Shown here: positions 40,727 to 50,228 of the stretch, piece after piece
Numbering within the stretch: position 1 is the first letter of the stretch
Layout of the letters: each line of letters starts with the position of its first letter
From: Mycolicibacterium flavescens
GTDB taxonomy: Bacteria > Actinomycetota > Actinomycetes > Mycobacteriales > Mycobacteriaceae
DNA: 64,000 nucleotides
NCBI GenBank assembly: GCA_900637135.1
Contig: LR134353.1
Location: forward strand, 2,046,001 to 2,110,000
Reading direction: 5' to 3'
Notes under the pieces: generated by a model
Told to the model about the DNA's origin: nothing
The model's input: only the letters and a program-made list of their open reading frames with translations
Databases searched by the model: none
Program-made: the position numbers and the translations under genes

Positions 40727-42516
40727 AGCGCCTCGATGTCGCTGGCGAACTTCTCCGCCACCACCTTGCGCTTGACCTTCATCGTCGGGGTCAGCTCACC
40801 GCTGTCCTCGGTGAAGTCCACCGGCAGGATGCGGAACTTGCGGATCCCCTCGGCCTTGGACACCGCCTGATTGGCGTCCTTGACGGCGAGGTCGATCTCG
40901 GCGACCAGGTCCGGGTCGGTGGCCAGGTCGCCCACCGACGCGTCCGCGTTCTTGCTGTTGCGTTCCTTCCAGCCCTCGATCGCCTCGGGGTCGATGGTGA
41001 TCAACGCGCCGACGAAGGGTTTGGCATCGCCGACCGCCATCGCCTGGCTGATCAGCGGGTGCGCGCGCAACCGGTCCTCGAGGATCGCCGGGGCGACGTT
41101 CTTGCCGCCCGCGGTCACGATGATCTCCTTCTTGCGGCCGATGATGGTCAGGAAGCCGTCGTCGTCGATCGCGCCGAGGTCACCGGTGTGGAACCAGCCG
41201 TCGGAGGAGAACACCGCCTTGGTCTCCTCCTCGTTCTTCCAGTACCCGTTGAACACCACGCCGCCCCTGACCAGCAACTCATCATCGTCGTTGATGCGCA
41301 TGCTGTTGCCAGGCAACGGCGTTCCGACCGAACCGACCTTGACGTTGTCGATCCGGTTGACGGTGATCGCGGCGCTGGTCTCGGTCAGCCCGTAGCCCTC
41401 GTAGATCGTCAGCCCCACCCCGCGGTAGAAGTGGCCGAGCCGTGCGCCCAGCGGAGCGCCGCCGGAGATGGCGGCGCGGCAGTCACCGCCCAGCGCCGCC
41501 CGTAGTTTGCCGTAGACCAGGCGGTCGAACACCGCGTGCCTGGCGCGCAGCAGCAGGCCGGCCTTGCCGGTGTCCAGCGACTTGCTCCACTCGATCGCGG
41601 TGTTGACGGCCATCTCGAAGATCCGGCCCTTGCCGTCGTTGTGGGCGTTCTGCTCGGCGGTGTTGTAGACCTTCTCGAACACCCGCGGCACCGACACCAC
41701 CACGGTCGGCTTGAACACCGCGAACGTCGCGACCAGGTTCTTGATGTCGCTGGTGAACCCCAACGTGACCTTGTTGGCGAGCGCGGCGAGCGTGATCGCC
41801 CTGGCCAGCACGTGCGCGAGCGGCAGGAACACCAGCATGCGCTCGCCCTTGGCCAGCAGCGTCGGGAAGCACTCCTTGGAGCCGCGGATCTCGTAGACCA
41901 GGTTGGAGTGGGTGAGCTGGCACCCCTTCGGCTGGCCGGTGGTGCCCGAGGTGTAGATCAGCGTCGCGGGATCGGCGGCCGCCAGACCGGCCACCCGGGC
42001 GTCGAGTTGTTTGGCGTCGACCGACATGCCCGCCTCGGCGAGTTCGTCGAGCGCCGATGTGCCCGCGCTCTCGATGCGCAGCACCTCTCGCAGCCCGGGC
42101 AGTTCGTCCTTGAGGTGCTCGATCCTGTCGGCGTGCGCGTCGGTCTCGACGATCAGCAGCACGGATTCGGAGTCCGAGAGCACGAACTTCACCTGCTCGG
42201 GCGAACTGGTCTCATAGATCGGCACGGTGAGCGCACCGGTGGCCAGGATCGCGAAGTCCAGGATGGGCCATTCGTAGCGGGTGGCCGACAGCAGCGCCAC
42301 GCGGTCGCCCGGTTGCACGCCCTTGGCGATCAGGCCGAGCGCGGCGGAGCGAATCTGGTCGGCGGCCTGCCTGCACGTCACATCTGTCCACGAACCGTCG
42401 ACGAGGCGCTGGAAGATCACATGGTCGGGATCGTCGCGCTCATGGTCGAACACGGCGGTGACGACGTTGTCGTGCTCCTCAACCGTGAAGGACGCTGGCA
42501 CACTGAACTCACGCAC
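40714..42516 (-). CDS. fadD15: Long-chain fatty-acyl-CoA synthetase
   Basis: The 600-aa AMP-binding enzyme activates fatty acids to acyl-CoA via acyl-AMP. Motifs: P-loop [12 protein letters not shown], the [10 protein letters not shown]5 motif, [22 protein letters not shown], and the C-terminal [12 protein letters not shown] with the catalytic lysine. GTG 42516 lies after an AGAGG site; a TAGGGT box (42555-42560, minus strand) suggests a leader of about 32 nt. It is convergent with pimB (13-bp overlap) and divergent from the SRPBCC gene. The gene symbol rests on gene order with M. tuberculosis Rv2187. Confidence 0.92.
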   Translation of the reverse strand: MREFSVPASFTVEEHDNVVTAVFDHERDDPDHVIFQRLVDGSWTDVTCRQAADQIRSAALGLIAKGVQPGDRVALLSATRYEWPILDFAILATGALTVPIYETSSPEQVKFVLSDSESVLLIVETDAHADRIEHLKDELPGLREVLRIESAGTSALDELAEAGMSVDAKQLDARVAGLAAADPATLIYTSGTTGQPKGCQLTHSNLVYEIRGSKECFPTLLAKGERMLVFLPLAHVLARAITLAALANKVTLGFTSDIKNLVATFAVFKPTVVVSVPRVFEKVYNTAEQNAHNDGKGRIFEMAVNTAIEWSKSLDTGKAGLLLRARHAVFDRLVYGKLRAALGGDCRAAISGGAPLGARLGHFYRGVGLTIYEGYGLTETSAAITVNRIDNVKVGSVGTPLPGNSMRINDDDELLVRGGVVFNGYWKNEEETKAVFSSDGWFHTGDLGAIDDDGFLTIIGRKKEIIVTAGGKNVAPAILEDRLRAHPLISQAMAVGDAKPFVGALITIDPEAIEGWKERNSKNADASVGDLATDPDLVAEIDLAVKDANQAVSKAEGIRKFRILPVDFTEDSGELTPTMKVKRKVVAEKFASDIEALYSG

Positions 42517-42608
42517 GGTCCTGGCCTCTCGATCCGGCTGCTCTTGCCGTATCCACCCTAGTCGGCCGGTATCCGGGTGGGCAGGCTCGTATGTGAAGCT
42601 GGTATGCC

Positions 42609-42998
42609 ATGCACAGCATTCAGATCGCGGACGACACGTTCGTCGCGGCTGACCCCGCCGAGGTCGGCCGCTACATCGCCGAACCCGCGAGCTGGCGTCG
42701 CTGGTGGCCGGACCTGCGGCTGTCCGTGGTGGAGGACCGCGGCGACAAGGGCCACCGGTGGACTGTCACCGGGGCGCTCGTCGGGACCATGGAGATCTGG
42801 CTGGAACCGGTGCTCGACGGGGTCGTGCTGCACTACTTCCTGCACGCCGAGCCGGCGGGGGTGGCGGCGTGGCAGCTGGCCAAGATGAATCTGGCGAAGA
42901 TGAACCACCGGCGACGGGTCGCGGGTAAGAACATGGCATTCGAGGTGAAGCAGCGGCTGGAGGCCACGCGCCCGGTGGGTGTTTCGCCGTTGGCCTGA
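42609..42998 (+). CDS. SRPBCC-like protein (Rv2186c homologue)
   Basis: The 129-aa protein has the N-terminal strand-helix layout of START/polyketide-cyclase folds ([37 protein letters not shown]) and a basic C-terminal helix with repeated KMN residues ([14 protein letters not shown]). Such folds bind lipids or hydrophobic ligands in a cavity. No catalytic residues can be named. Its length equals that of M. tuberculosis Rv2186c, and the position beside a second SRPBCC gene is conserved. It lies 40 bp upstream of the next gene, which seems to have its own promoter. Confidence 0.8.
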   Translation: MHSIQIADDTFVAADPAEVGRYIAEPASWRRWWPDLRLSVVEDRGDKGHRWTVTGALVGTMEIWLEPVLDGVVLHYFLHAEPAGVAAWQLAKMNLAKMNHRRRVAGKNMAFEVKQRLEATRPVGVSPLA

Positions 42999-43026
42999 GG
43001 CTTCGGCCGCCGACAACAGGGGAGGG

Positions 43027-43032
43027 TAGATT
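43027..43032 (+). promoter_or_regulatory. -10 box of the second SRPBCC gene (leaderless geometry)
   Basis: TAGATT, 6 nt before GTG 43039. Confidence 0.5.
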
Positions 43033-43038
43033 TTCAAC

Positions 43039-43476
43039 GTGGCGGACAAGACGGCGCAGACCATCTACATCGATGCCGATCCCTCGACGGTCATGGACGT
43101 CATCGCGGACATCGGGTCCTATCCGGACTGGGTGGCCGAATACAAGGAGACCGAGGTGCTCGAGGCCGACGCCGAGGGCTATCCGAAGACCGCCCGGCTC
43201 GTGCTGGATGCCGCCGTCCTCAAGGACACCATGGTGTTGTCCTACAACTGGCCGCCCGACCGCAAGTCGGTGACGTGGTCGCTGGTGTCGAGCTCCCTGC
43301 TGAGGTCGCTGGAAGGCGCATATCGACTGTCGCCCAAGGGATCCGGGACGGATGTCACCTATGAGCTGTCGGTGGATCTGATCATTCCGATGATCGGGCT
43401 GTTGAAGCGCAAAGCCGAACGGCGCCTCACCGACACCGCGTTGAAGGACCTCAAGAAACGAGTCGAGGCTGAGTGA
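43039..43476 (+). CDS. SRPBCC / polyketide-cyclase-like lipid-binding protein (Rv2185c homologue)
   Basis: The 145-aa protein is a typical SRPBCC domain: IYIDADPSTVMDVIADIGSYPDWV at the start (the helix after strand 1), TYELSVDLIIPMIGLLKRKAERRL in the last strand and helix. These proteins bind hydrophobic ligands or act as cyclases or chaperones. GTG 43039 follows a TAGATT box by 6 nt. The stop is followed at once by the frame of an ArsA-like ATPase, so the two are probably coupled. Confidence 0.88.
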   Translation: MADKTAQTIYIDADPSTVMDVIADIGSYPDWVAEYKETEVLEADAEGYPKTARLVLDAAVLKDTMVLSYNWPPDRKSVTWSLVSSSLLRSLEGAYRLSPKGSGTDVTYELSVDLIIPMIGLLKRKAERRLTDTALKDLKKRVEAE

Positions 43477-43477
43477 G

Positions 43478-44737
43478 CTGAATGCCCCCGACCCGCCTGT
43501 CGCCAAGATCGACCTGTTCGTCGGTAAGGGCGGGGTCGGCAAGTCGACGTTGGCGACCGCCACCGCCGTGCGTGACGCACGCGCGGGGCTGCGGGTGCTG
43601 ATCGTCTCGACCGATCAGGCGCACTCCATCGGCGACGTGCTCGGGGTGACCGTGACACCGACCGGCACGCGCCGGCCCACCCGGGTGTTCACCGACGACG
43701 CCGACGCCGGTGGCGGAGCACTGGACGCGCTGGCGTTGGACACATTGGCCCTGCTCGAAGCGCGGTGGCGCGAGATCGCGGGCCTGCTGTCCGACAGGTT
43801 CCCCGAGTCCGAATTAGGAAGCGTTGCCCCCGAGGAACTTTCGGCCCTACCGGGCGTCCAGGAGGTGCTCGGCCTCTACGAGGTGGGCGAACTGGCGGCC
43901 TCTGGGGACTGGGACCGGATTGTGGTCGACTGCGCGTCGACCGCCGACGCGTTGCGCATGCTCACCCTGCCCGCGACGTTCGGTCTGTACCTGGAGCGGG
44001 CGTGGCCGCGGCACCGGCGGCTGTCCACCGGCTTCGACGATCCGCACAGCGCGGCCGTCGTCGCCCTGTTCGAACGCATCAGCGCCGGCACCGAATCATT
44101 GAGCGCGATGCTCACCGACGGTTCGAAGGTCAGCGCGCATCTGGTGATGACCGCCGAGCGGGTGGTGGCCGCCGAGGCCGCGCGGACACTGGGTTCGTTG
44201 GCGCTGATGGGCGTTTCGGTAGCCGAGTTGATCGTCAACCAGATACTCGTACAAGACGATTCGTTCGAATACCGCAACCTGCCTGAACATCCCGCCTTCG
44301 ACTGGTACACCGAGCGGATATCCGAGCAGCGGGCCGTCCTCGAGCAGCTCGACGCGACCATCGGCGATGTGCAACTGGTCCTGGTCCCGCATCTGGCAGG
44401 CGAGCCGATAGGGGCGAAGGCGCTCGGTGAACTGCTGGACTGCGCACGCCGCCGCGACGGGTCGCCCCCGCCCGGTCCGTTGCGCCCGATCGTCGACCGC
44501 GAGTCCGGCTCCGGCCTCGAATCGGTGTACCGGTTACGGCTAGAGTTGCCGCAGGTCGACTCCTCGGCGCTAACGCTGGGCCGGGTCGACGACGATCTGA
44601 TAGTCGGCGCGGGCGGATTGCGGCGCCGGGTCCGATTGGCGTCCGTGTTGCGGCGATGCATCGTCGTGGACGCGCAGCTGCGTGGGAGTGAGTTGATCGT
44701 GCGGTTCCGACCGAATCCGGAGGTGTGGCCGAAGTGA
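43478..44737 (+). CDS. ArsA/Get3-like ATPase with probable CTG start
   Basis: The protein (419 aa if it begins at CTG 43478) has a Walker A motif KGGVGKST at residues 17-24 and the ArsA-type STDQAHSIGDVLG switch segment. ArsA/Get3 ATPases power metalloid export or deliver tail-anchored proteins; homologue of Rv2184c. Between the in-frame stop at 43442-43444 and TTG 43550 there is no ATG, GTG or TTG, yet the P-loop is encoded at 43526-43549. TTG 43550 would cut through the Walker A motif. CTG 43478 (or 43469) with GAGG 9 nt upstream is the best guess. The ATP-binding family is sure; the exact start is not. Confidence 0.75.
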   Translation: MNAPDPPVAKIDLFVGKGGVGKSTLATATAVRDARAGLRVLIVSTDQAHSIGDVLGVTVTPTGTRRPTRVFTDDADAGGGALDALALDTLALLEARWREIAGLLSDRFPESELGSVAPEELSALPGVQEVLGLYEVGELAASGDWDRIVVDCASTADALRMLTLPATFGLYLERAWPRHRRLSTGFDDPHSAAVVALFERISAGTESLSAMLTDGSKVSAHLVMTAERVVAAEAARTLGSLALMGVSVAELIVNQILVQDDSFEYRNLPEHPAFDWYTERISEQRAVLEQLDATIGDVQLVLVPHLAGEPIGAKALGELLDCARRRDGSPPPGPLRPIVDRESGSGLESVYRLRLELPQVDSSALTLGRVDDDLIVGAGGLRRRVRLASVLRRCIVVDAQLRGSELIVRFRPNPEVWPK

Positions 44738-45123
44738 CGACGCCACACGGCGATCTCGGACCGGAGCTGCGGGCGCTCGCGCAGGCCATCCTGGACCGGC
44801 TGGACCCCGCGGTGCGACTGGCCGCGGCGCGCGCGACGACCGGTACGGCGGGCAAGTGTCAGCAGGTCTGGTGCCCGGTGTGTGCGCTCGCCGCCCTGGC
44901 CGCGGGCGAGCAGCATCCGTTGCTCACCGTCGTCGCCGAGCACAGCGTCGCCCTGCTTGCCGTGGTTCGGGCGATTCTGGACCAGGCAGCAGAAGGCCCG
45001 ACGGGGCCGGACACACCTCCGGACGGCCCGCCTGGGCCGCCGGATGACCCGGGTCCGAACGGCTCGGCTCCGCCTCCTGCGCCGGGGCGATATCAGCAAA
45101 TTCCGGTAACTGTCGAGGAGTAG
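44734..45123 (+). CDS. Small protein with CxxxxCPVC motif (Rv2183c homologue)
   Basis: The 129-aa protein has a helical N-terminus, a KCQQVWCPVCALAAL cysteine motif (three Cys) near residue 45, a hydrophobic helix, and a Pro/Gly/Asp-rich tail. The cysteine pattern suggests a metal site, but no family is recognised. GTG 44734 overlaps the ATPase stop (GTGA) and has CCGGAGG 10 nt upstream; a GTG at 44725 would be too near that site. Strict coupling to the ArsA-like ATPase suggests they work together. Confidence 0.78.
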   Translation: MTTPHGDLGPELRALAQAILDRLDPAVRLAAARATTGTAGKCQQVWCPVCALAALAAGEQHPLLTVVAEHSVALLAVVRAILDQAAEGPTGPDTPPDGPPGPPDDPGPNGSAPPPAPGRYQQIPVTVEE

Positions 45124-45132
45124 TCTTGCGCG

Positions 45133-45189
45133 CTGTGGTCGCATCCACAGTGCGTGGGTAAAGTTGGCGCAGAACACCGGCCGGTGTTC
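45133..45189. promoter_or_regulatory. Two palindromes around a -10 box upstream of the acyltransferase
   Basis: CTGTGG-n6-CCACAG (45133-45150) lies near the -35 position, TAAAGT (45159-45164) is a candidate -10, and the 18-bp perfect palindrome GAACACCGGCCGGTGTTC (45172-45189) covers the predicted transcription start. This is the layout of a repressor-controlled promoter. The regulator is not known. Confidence 0.55.
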
Positions 45190-45206
45190 GATCACCGGGA
45201 GGGCCC

Positions 45207-45932
45207 ATGTGGTATTGGCTGTTCAAGTACATCTTCATGGGACCCTTGCTGACGTTGTTGGGACGGCCGAAAGTCGAAGGGCTGGAGCATGTTCCGCCTT
45301 CGGGCGCGGCGATCTTGGCGAGTAACCACCTTGCGGTCGCGGACAGTTTCTACAAGCCGCTCGTTGTCAGCCGGCGCATCACATTCCTGGCCAAGGCCGA
45401 GTACTTCACCGGCACCGGGCTCAAGGGCTGGTTCCAGCGCTGGTTCTACACCGTCGCCGGTCAGGTGCCGATCGACCGCACCGACGCGGATTCGGCACAG
45501 GCCGCACTGACCACCGCAGAACGCATCCTCGGTGAGGGCAAGCTGCTCGGGATGTATCCGGAGGGCACCCGGTCCCCGGACGGGCGACTTTACAAGGGCA
45601 AGACCGGACTGGCGCGGCTCGCGCTGCAAACGGGCGTGCCGGTGATCCCGGTCGCGATGATCGGCACCGACTCCGTCAACCCGCCCGGAAGCAAGATGTG
45701 GCGATTCGGCAAGGTCCACGTGAAGTTCGGCAAGCCGATGGACTTCACGCGCTTCGAGGGGATGGCGGGCAACCGCTTCATCGAGCGCGCGGTCATCGAC
45801 GAGGTGATGTACGAGCTGATGCGGCTGTCGGGTCAGGAGTACGTCGACCTCTACGCCGCCGACGTCAAAGAAGGCAACGCCGACGACACGGCAAAGCCGT
45901 CGGCCCGCATGCCGGAGGTGGCCGCCGGCTGA
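45207..45932 (+). CDS. 1-acyl-sn-glycerol-3-phosphate acyltransferase family protein (Rv2182c homologue)
   Basis: The 241-aa membrane-associated acyltransferase has the PlsC motifs: NHLAVADS (NHX4D active site), the block II region FTGTGLKGWFQRWFY, EGTRSPDG (block III) and VPVIPVAMIG (block IV). It acylates lysophosphatidate or a related acceptor with acyl-CoA or acyl-ACP. ATG 45207 follows a GGGAGG site. An upstream palindrome pair suggests regulation. The stop codon lies in a palindromic repeat that continues downstream. Convergent with the mannosyltransferase gene. Confidence 0.9.
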   Translation: MWYWLFKYIFMGPLLTLLGRPKVEGLEHVPPSGAAILASNHLAVADSFYKPLVVSRRITFLAKAEYFTGTGLKGWFQRWFYTVAGQVPIDRTDADSAQAALTTAERILGEGKLLGMYPEGTRSPDGRLYKGKTGLARLALQTGVPVIPVAMIGTDSVNPPGSKMWRFGKVHVKFGKPMDFTRFEGMAGNRFIERAVIDEVMYELMRLSGQEYVDLYAADVKEGNADDTAKPSARMPEVAAG

Positions 45933-46002
45933 GCCGGCAGGGCTGAGCCGGTAATTCAACCGGGGCCGGCTGAGCCGGTAATTCAACGGGGGCCGGCTGA
46001 GG
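45928..46002. repeat. 26-27 bp tandem repeats spanning the acyltransferase stop codon
   Basis: GGCTGAGCCGG recurs at about 45928 (containing the stop TGA), 45942 and 45968, with a final partial copy near 45995. The middle two units are nearly identical over 26-27 bp, and most copies are or nearly are the palindrome ccggct-g-agccgg. The array fills the gap before the convergent mannosyltransferase stop. Confidence 0.8.
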
Positions 46003-46006
46003 CCAC

Positions 46007-47284
46007 CTAGTTGACCGCGGGTACCGGCGCCTCGTCGACGACCGGCCTACTGCGCATCGCGGGCGCCGCCGTCAGCGACCCGGCAACCACGATCACCGCG
46101 ACCGCCCACCACACATAGGAACCGCCGACCAGCTGTCGCCACAGCGACGCAGCCGTCTCCTGGTGCTCGGGCATCAGCGTGATCGGTGTCCACACCATCA
46201 ACGCAAATCCCGCGGCCGCGACCACACCCAGCGCCGCATGGCGCCTCCGATAGGCCACCAGCGCCGTGACCAGCAGAGTCGGCAGCGCCCACACCCAGTG
46301 GTGCGACCACGACACCGGCGACACCACCAACCCGAACATCGCCACGCAGATCAGCGCCAGCACCGGTTCGTCGGCCTTGAGCACGCGTCGCACCGCCCAC
46401 ACGGTGATCGCGAGCACCGCGAAGCAGGCCGCGGTCCACAACACGAACCGTGGCCCTTCGCTCAGCCCCAGCCGAGCCAGGGCCCCGGCGATGTTCTGGT
46501 TGGTGTTCAGCGTCGCCGTGCCGATGCGATCGGTGTTGCGCACGGTCTCGGTCCAGTACTCCAGGGAGTCACGCCAGGCGAACGCCACCCCGATCAGCGT
46601 GGCGACGACGGCGGACACCGCGGTGACGACCACCGCGCGAACGTCGCGGCGCAGCACGAAATACAGCAGGAAGACCGCCGGGGTCAGCTTCAGCGCGATG
46701 GCCAGCCCCAAAAGCATGCCCCGCGGCCAGGGTGTCCTGCGTGGCACGCAGTCGGCGATCACCAGCGTCATCAGCACGACGTTGATCTGGCCGAAGTCGA
46801 AGTTCGACCGGATGGGCTCCAAATAGACCACCGCCGGGGCGACGATCGCGGCGGCCAGCCACGCCTGCCGCAGCCACGCGGGTTCGGTCGTCACCGACGT
46901 CGTCGACCAGACATCGCACCGGTGCAGCACGATAGTCACCGCGACGATGAGCAGCACCAGCGTGATCACCGTGATCGCGACGCTTGCCGCTTCCAGCGAC
47001 AGCAACGCGAAGGGCGCGAACACCACGGCCGCAAGCGGGGGATAGGTGAACGGCAGATCGAGGCCGCCCCTGGTATGGAACATCGCGCCGTCGGCGTAGA
47101 GCGGCCTGCCGTCCAGCCAGGCCTGCCCGCCCATCCGGTAGACGTCGACGTCGATGCGGTAGGGGACCCGGCCGAGCACACGCCAGCCCGCCCAGGCCAA
47201 CGCCGCCAGGGTCAGCAGCTGGAACAGCCGCCAGGCGAGCGTTGGCCCCCAACCAGCCCCGCCGGGCGACCGCCACGTACTCAT
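46007..47284 (-). CDS. Polyprenyl-phosphate-mannose-dependent alpha-(1,2)-mannosyltransferase (GT87)
   Basis: The 425-aa protein is a multi-pass GT-C enzyme with about ten hydrophobic helices. An early loop ([22 protein letters not shown]) carries the acidic residues of the GT87 active site, and the [18 protein letters not shown] segment follows. It matches Rv2181, which adds alpha-1,2 mannose branches to lipomannan and lipoarabinomannan on the outer face of the membrane (established for M. tuberculosis). ATG 47284 lies 10 nt after a TAGTCT box. Divergent from the next gene. Confidence 0.9.
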   Translation of the reverse strand: MSTWRSPGGAGWGPTLAWRLFQLLTLAALAWAGWRVLGRVPYRIDVDVYRMGGQAWLDGRPLYADGAMFHTRGGLDLPFTYPPLAAVVFAPFALLSLEAASVAITVITLVLLIVAVTIVLHRCDVWSTTSVTTEPAWLRQAWLAAAIVAPAVVYLEPIRSNFDFGQINVVLMTLVIADCVPRRTPWPRGMLLGLAIALKLTPAVFLLYFVLRRDVRAVVVTAVSAVVATLIGVAFAWRDSLEYWTETVRNTDRIGTATLNTNQNIAGALARLGLSEGPRFVLWTAACFAVLAITVWAVRRVLKADEPVLALICVAMFGLVVSPVSWSHHWVWALPTLLVTALVAYRRRHAALGVVAAAGFALMVWTPITLMPEHQETAASLWRQLVGGSYVWWAVAVIVVAGSLTAAPAMRSRPVVDEAPVPAVN

Positions 47285-47356
47285 GTCGCTGACCAGACTA
47301 TCGGGGCGCCCCGGCGCGTCGGTCGGTATCCCGGGCGCGACACGCGCAGGTCGGCG

Positions 47357-47362
47357 TAAGTT
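47357..47362 (+). promoter_or_regulatory. -10 box of the Rv2180c-like gene (leaderless geometry)
   Basis: TAAGTT, 6 nt before GTG 47369. Confidence 0.5.
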
Positions 47363-47368
47363 TTCTGG

Positions 47369-48256
47369 GTGCTCGCGGACTTACACCTCGTGTTCGGCAT
47401 CCCGCACGCGCGGATGCCGCTCGTGTACTGCCTGATCGCGTTCATCCTGACGTTCTTCGTGACCCGCACGATCGTGCGGTACATCCGCAGCCAGGCCGGA
47501 AGTGACGCGCCCCGCAAGTGGTGGCAGCCGCGCAACATCGGAACTGGTAGTGGACTGCACATCCACCACGTGGTGATCGGCGTGGTGCTGGTCATGATCT
47601 CCGGTGTGACGATGGTGACGTTGGGCGTTGACGGGGGAGTACCCGAGTTCTCGGTGGCTGCAATCTTTTTCGGAATCGGTGCAGCGCTGGTGCTCGACGA
47701 GTTCGCGCTGATTCTGCACCTCCAGGACGTGTACTGGGCCGAGGACGGCAGAACCTCGGTCGACGCGGTCTTCGCCGCCGTCGCCGTCGCAGGCCTGCTG
47801 ATCTTGGGTTTCAACCCGTTGTCGTTCTTTGACATCGACATCTGGCGCAACGACCCATCGCTGCTGGCGCGGGCCGGGGTGGTCGCGGCGGCCGTGCTGA
47901 CGCTGATGCTGGCCGTCGTCGTGTTGCTCAAGGGCAAGGTGTGGACCGGGCTGGTGGGGATGTTCGTGACGCCGCTGCTGTTTATCGGAGCGATCCGGTT
48001 GTCGAGGCCGCATGCGCCGTGGGCGCGCTGGCGCTACACGAACCGCCCGCGCAAGATGCATCGGGCGCTGGAGCGCGAGCGCTGGCTGCGGCGCCCGGTG
48101 GTCCAGGCCAAACTGTGGCTGCAGGACGCCATCGCGGGTATGCCCAAGTTTCCCGACGACGCTAAGGTCGACGAGCAACTCGACCGCGAGATCCACGCCG
48201 CACCCGCCCCGAAGGATCGGTCGGTCGCGGCCGCGCCCCAGAAGGAACCCGCGTAG
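47369..48256 (+). CDS. Conserved integral membrane protein (Rv2180c homologue)
   Basis: The 295-aa protein has about six transmembrane helices over residues 15-225, an intervening hydrophilic loop with [10 protein letters not shown] histidines, an acidic [14 protein letters not shown] segment, and a basic cytoplasmic C-terminus of about 70 residues. The function is unknown. GTG 47369 lies 6 nt after TAAGTT. Its stop overlaps the start of the RNase gene by one base (TAGTG). Confidence 0.82.
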   Translation: MLADLHLVFGIPHARMPLVYCLIAFILTFFVTRTIVRYIRSQAGSDAPRKWWQPRNIGTGSGLHIHHVVIGVVLVMISGVTMVTLGVDGGVPEFSVAAIFFGIGAALVLDEFALILHLQDVYWAEDGRTSVDAVFAAVAVAGLLILGFNPLSFFDIDIWRNDPSLLARAGVVAAAVLTLMLAVVVLLKGKVWTGLVGMFVTPLLFIGAIRLSRPHAPWARWRYTNRPRKMHRALERERWLRRPVVQAKLWLQDAIAGMPKFPDDAKVDEQLDREIHAAPAPKDRSVAAAPQKEPA

Positions 48257-48753
48257 TGCGCTACTTCTACGACACGGAGTTCATCGACAACGGGCGCACC
48301 ATCGACCTGATCTCGATCGGTGTCGCCGCCGAGGACGGCCGCGAGTATTACGCGGTGTCAACCGAATTCGACCCTGACCGGGCAGGCAGCTGGGTCCGCA
48401 GGCATGTGTTGCCCAAGCTTCCGCCGCCGTCCTCACAGCTGTGGCGCTCGCGTCGGCAGATCCGCTCGGAGCTGGAGGACTTCTTCGGAATCGACGGGGA
48501 CGAGCCGATCGAGCTGTGGGCCTGGGTGGGCGCCTACGACCACGTCGTGTTGTGTCAGCTCTGGGGCCCGATGACCGATCTTCCGCCGGCGATACCGCGC
48601 TTCACCCGCGAGTTGCGCCAGTTCTGGGAGGAGCGCGGTTCGCCGCGCATGCCCCCGCGCCCGCGTGACGCCCACGATGCGTTGGTCGACGCTCGCCACA
48701 ATTTGCGGCGGTTCCAGCTGATGACCACCGGTGAAGCGCCGGGCCAGCGGTGA
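48256..48753 (+). CDS. 3'-5' exoribonuclease, RNase AS type (Rv2179c homologue)
   Basis: The 165-aa DEDD-superfamily nuclease opens with the exonuclease I motif RYFYDTEFID (Asp and Glu metal ligands) and ends with motif III DAHDALVDARHN. M. tuberculosis Rv2179c was structurally described as RNase AS, which trims A-rich RNA. The GTG overlaps the preceding stop (TAGTG). aroG follows 33 bp later with its own -10 box. Confidence 0.9.
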   Translation: MRYFYDTEFIDNGRTIDLISIGVAAEDGREYYAVSTEFDPDRAGSWVRRHVLPKLPPPSSQLWRSRRQIRSELEDFFGIDGDEPIELWAWVGAYDHVVLCQLWGPMTDLPPAIPRFTRELRQFWEERGSPRMPPRPRDAHDALVDARHNLRRFQLMTTGEAPGQR

Positions 48754-50171
<1,418 letters not shown>

Positions 50172-50172
<1 letters not shown>

Positions 50173-50221
50173 TCGGACGACGATCAAGCGGCGAGGGACG
50201 AGCCGCGTTGAGGAGTCCGAC
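50172..50221. terminator. Nested hairpin between convergent aroG and pknL
   Basis: Outer arms gtcggac (50172-50178) and gtccgac (50215-50221) are perfectly complementary; inside them gcggc and gccgc can form a second stem. It occupies the gap between the two stop codons (with the outer left arm starting at the aroG stop) and could end transcription from both sides. Confidence 0.55.
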
Positions 50222-50228
50222 AGTACAA

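Noticed and set aside
43550..44737. ArsA-like ATPase as a gene starting at TTG 43550
   Set aside because: This start would cut through the Walker A motif, leaving an ATPase without its P-loop lysine.
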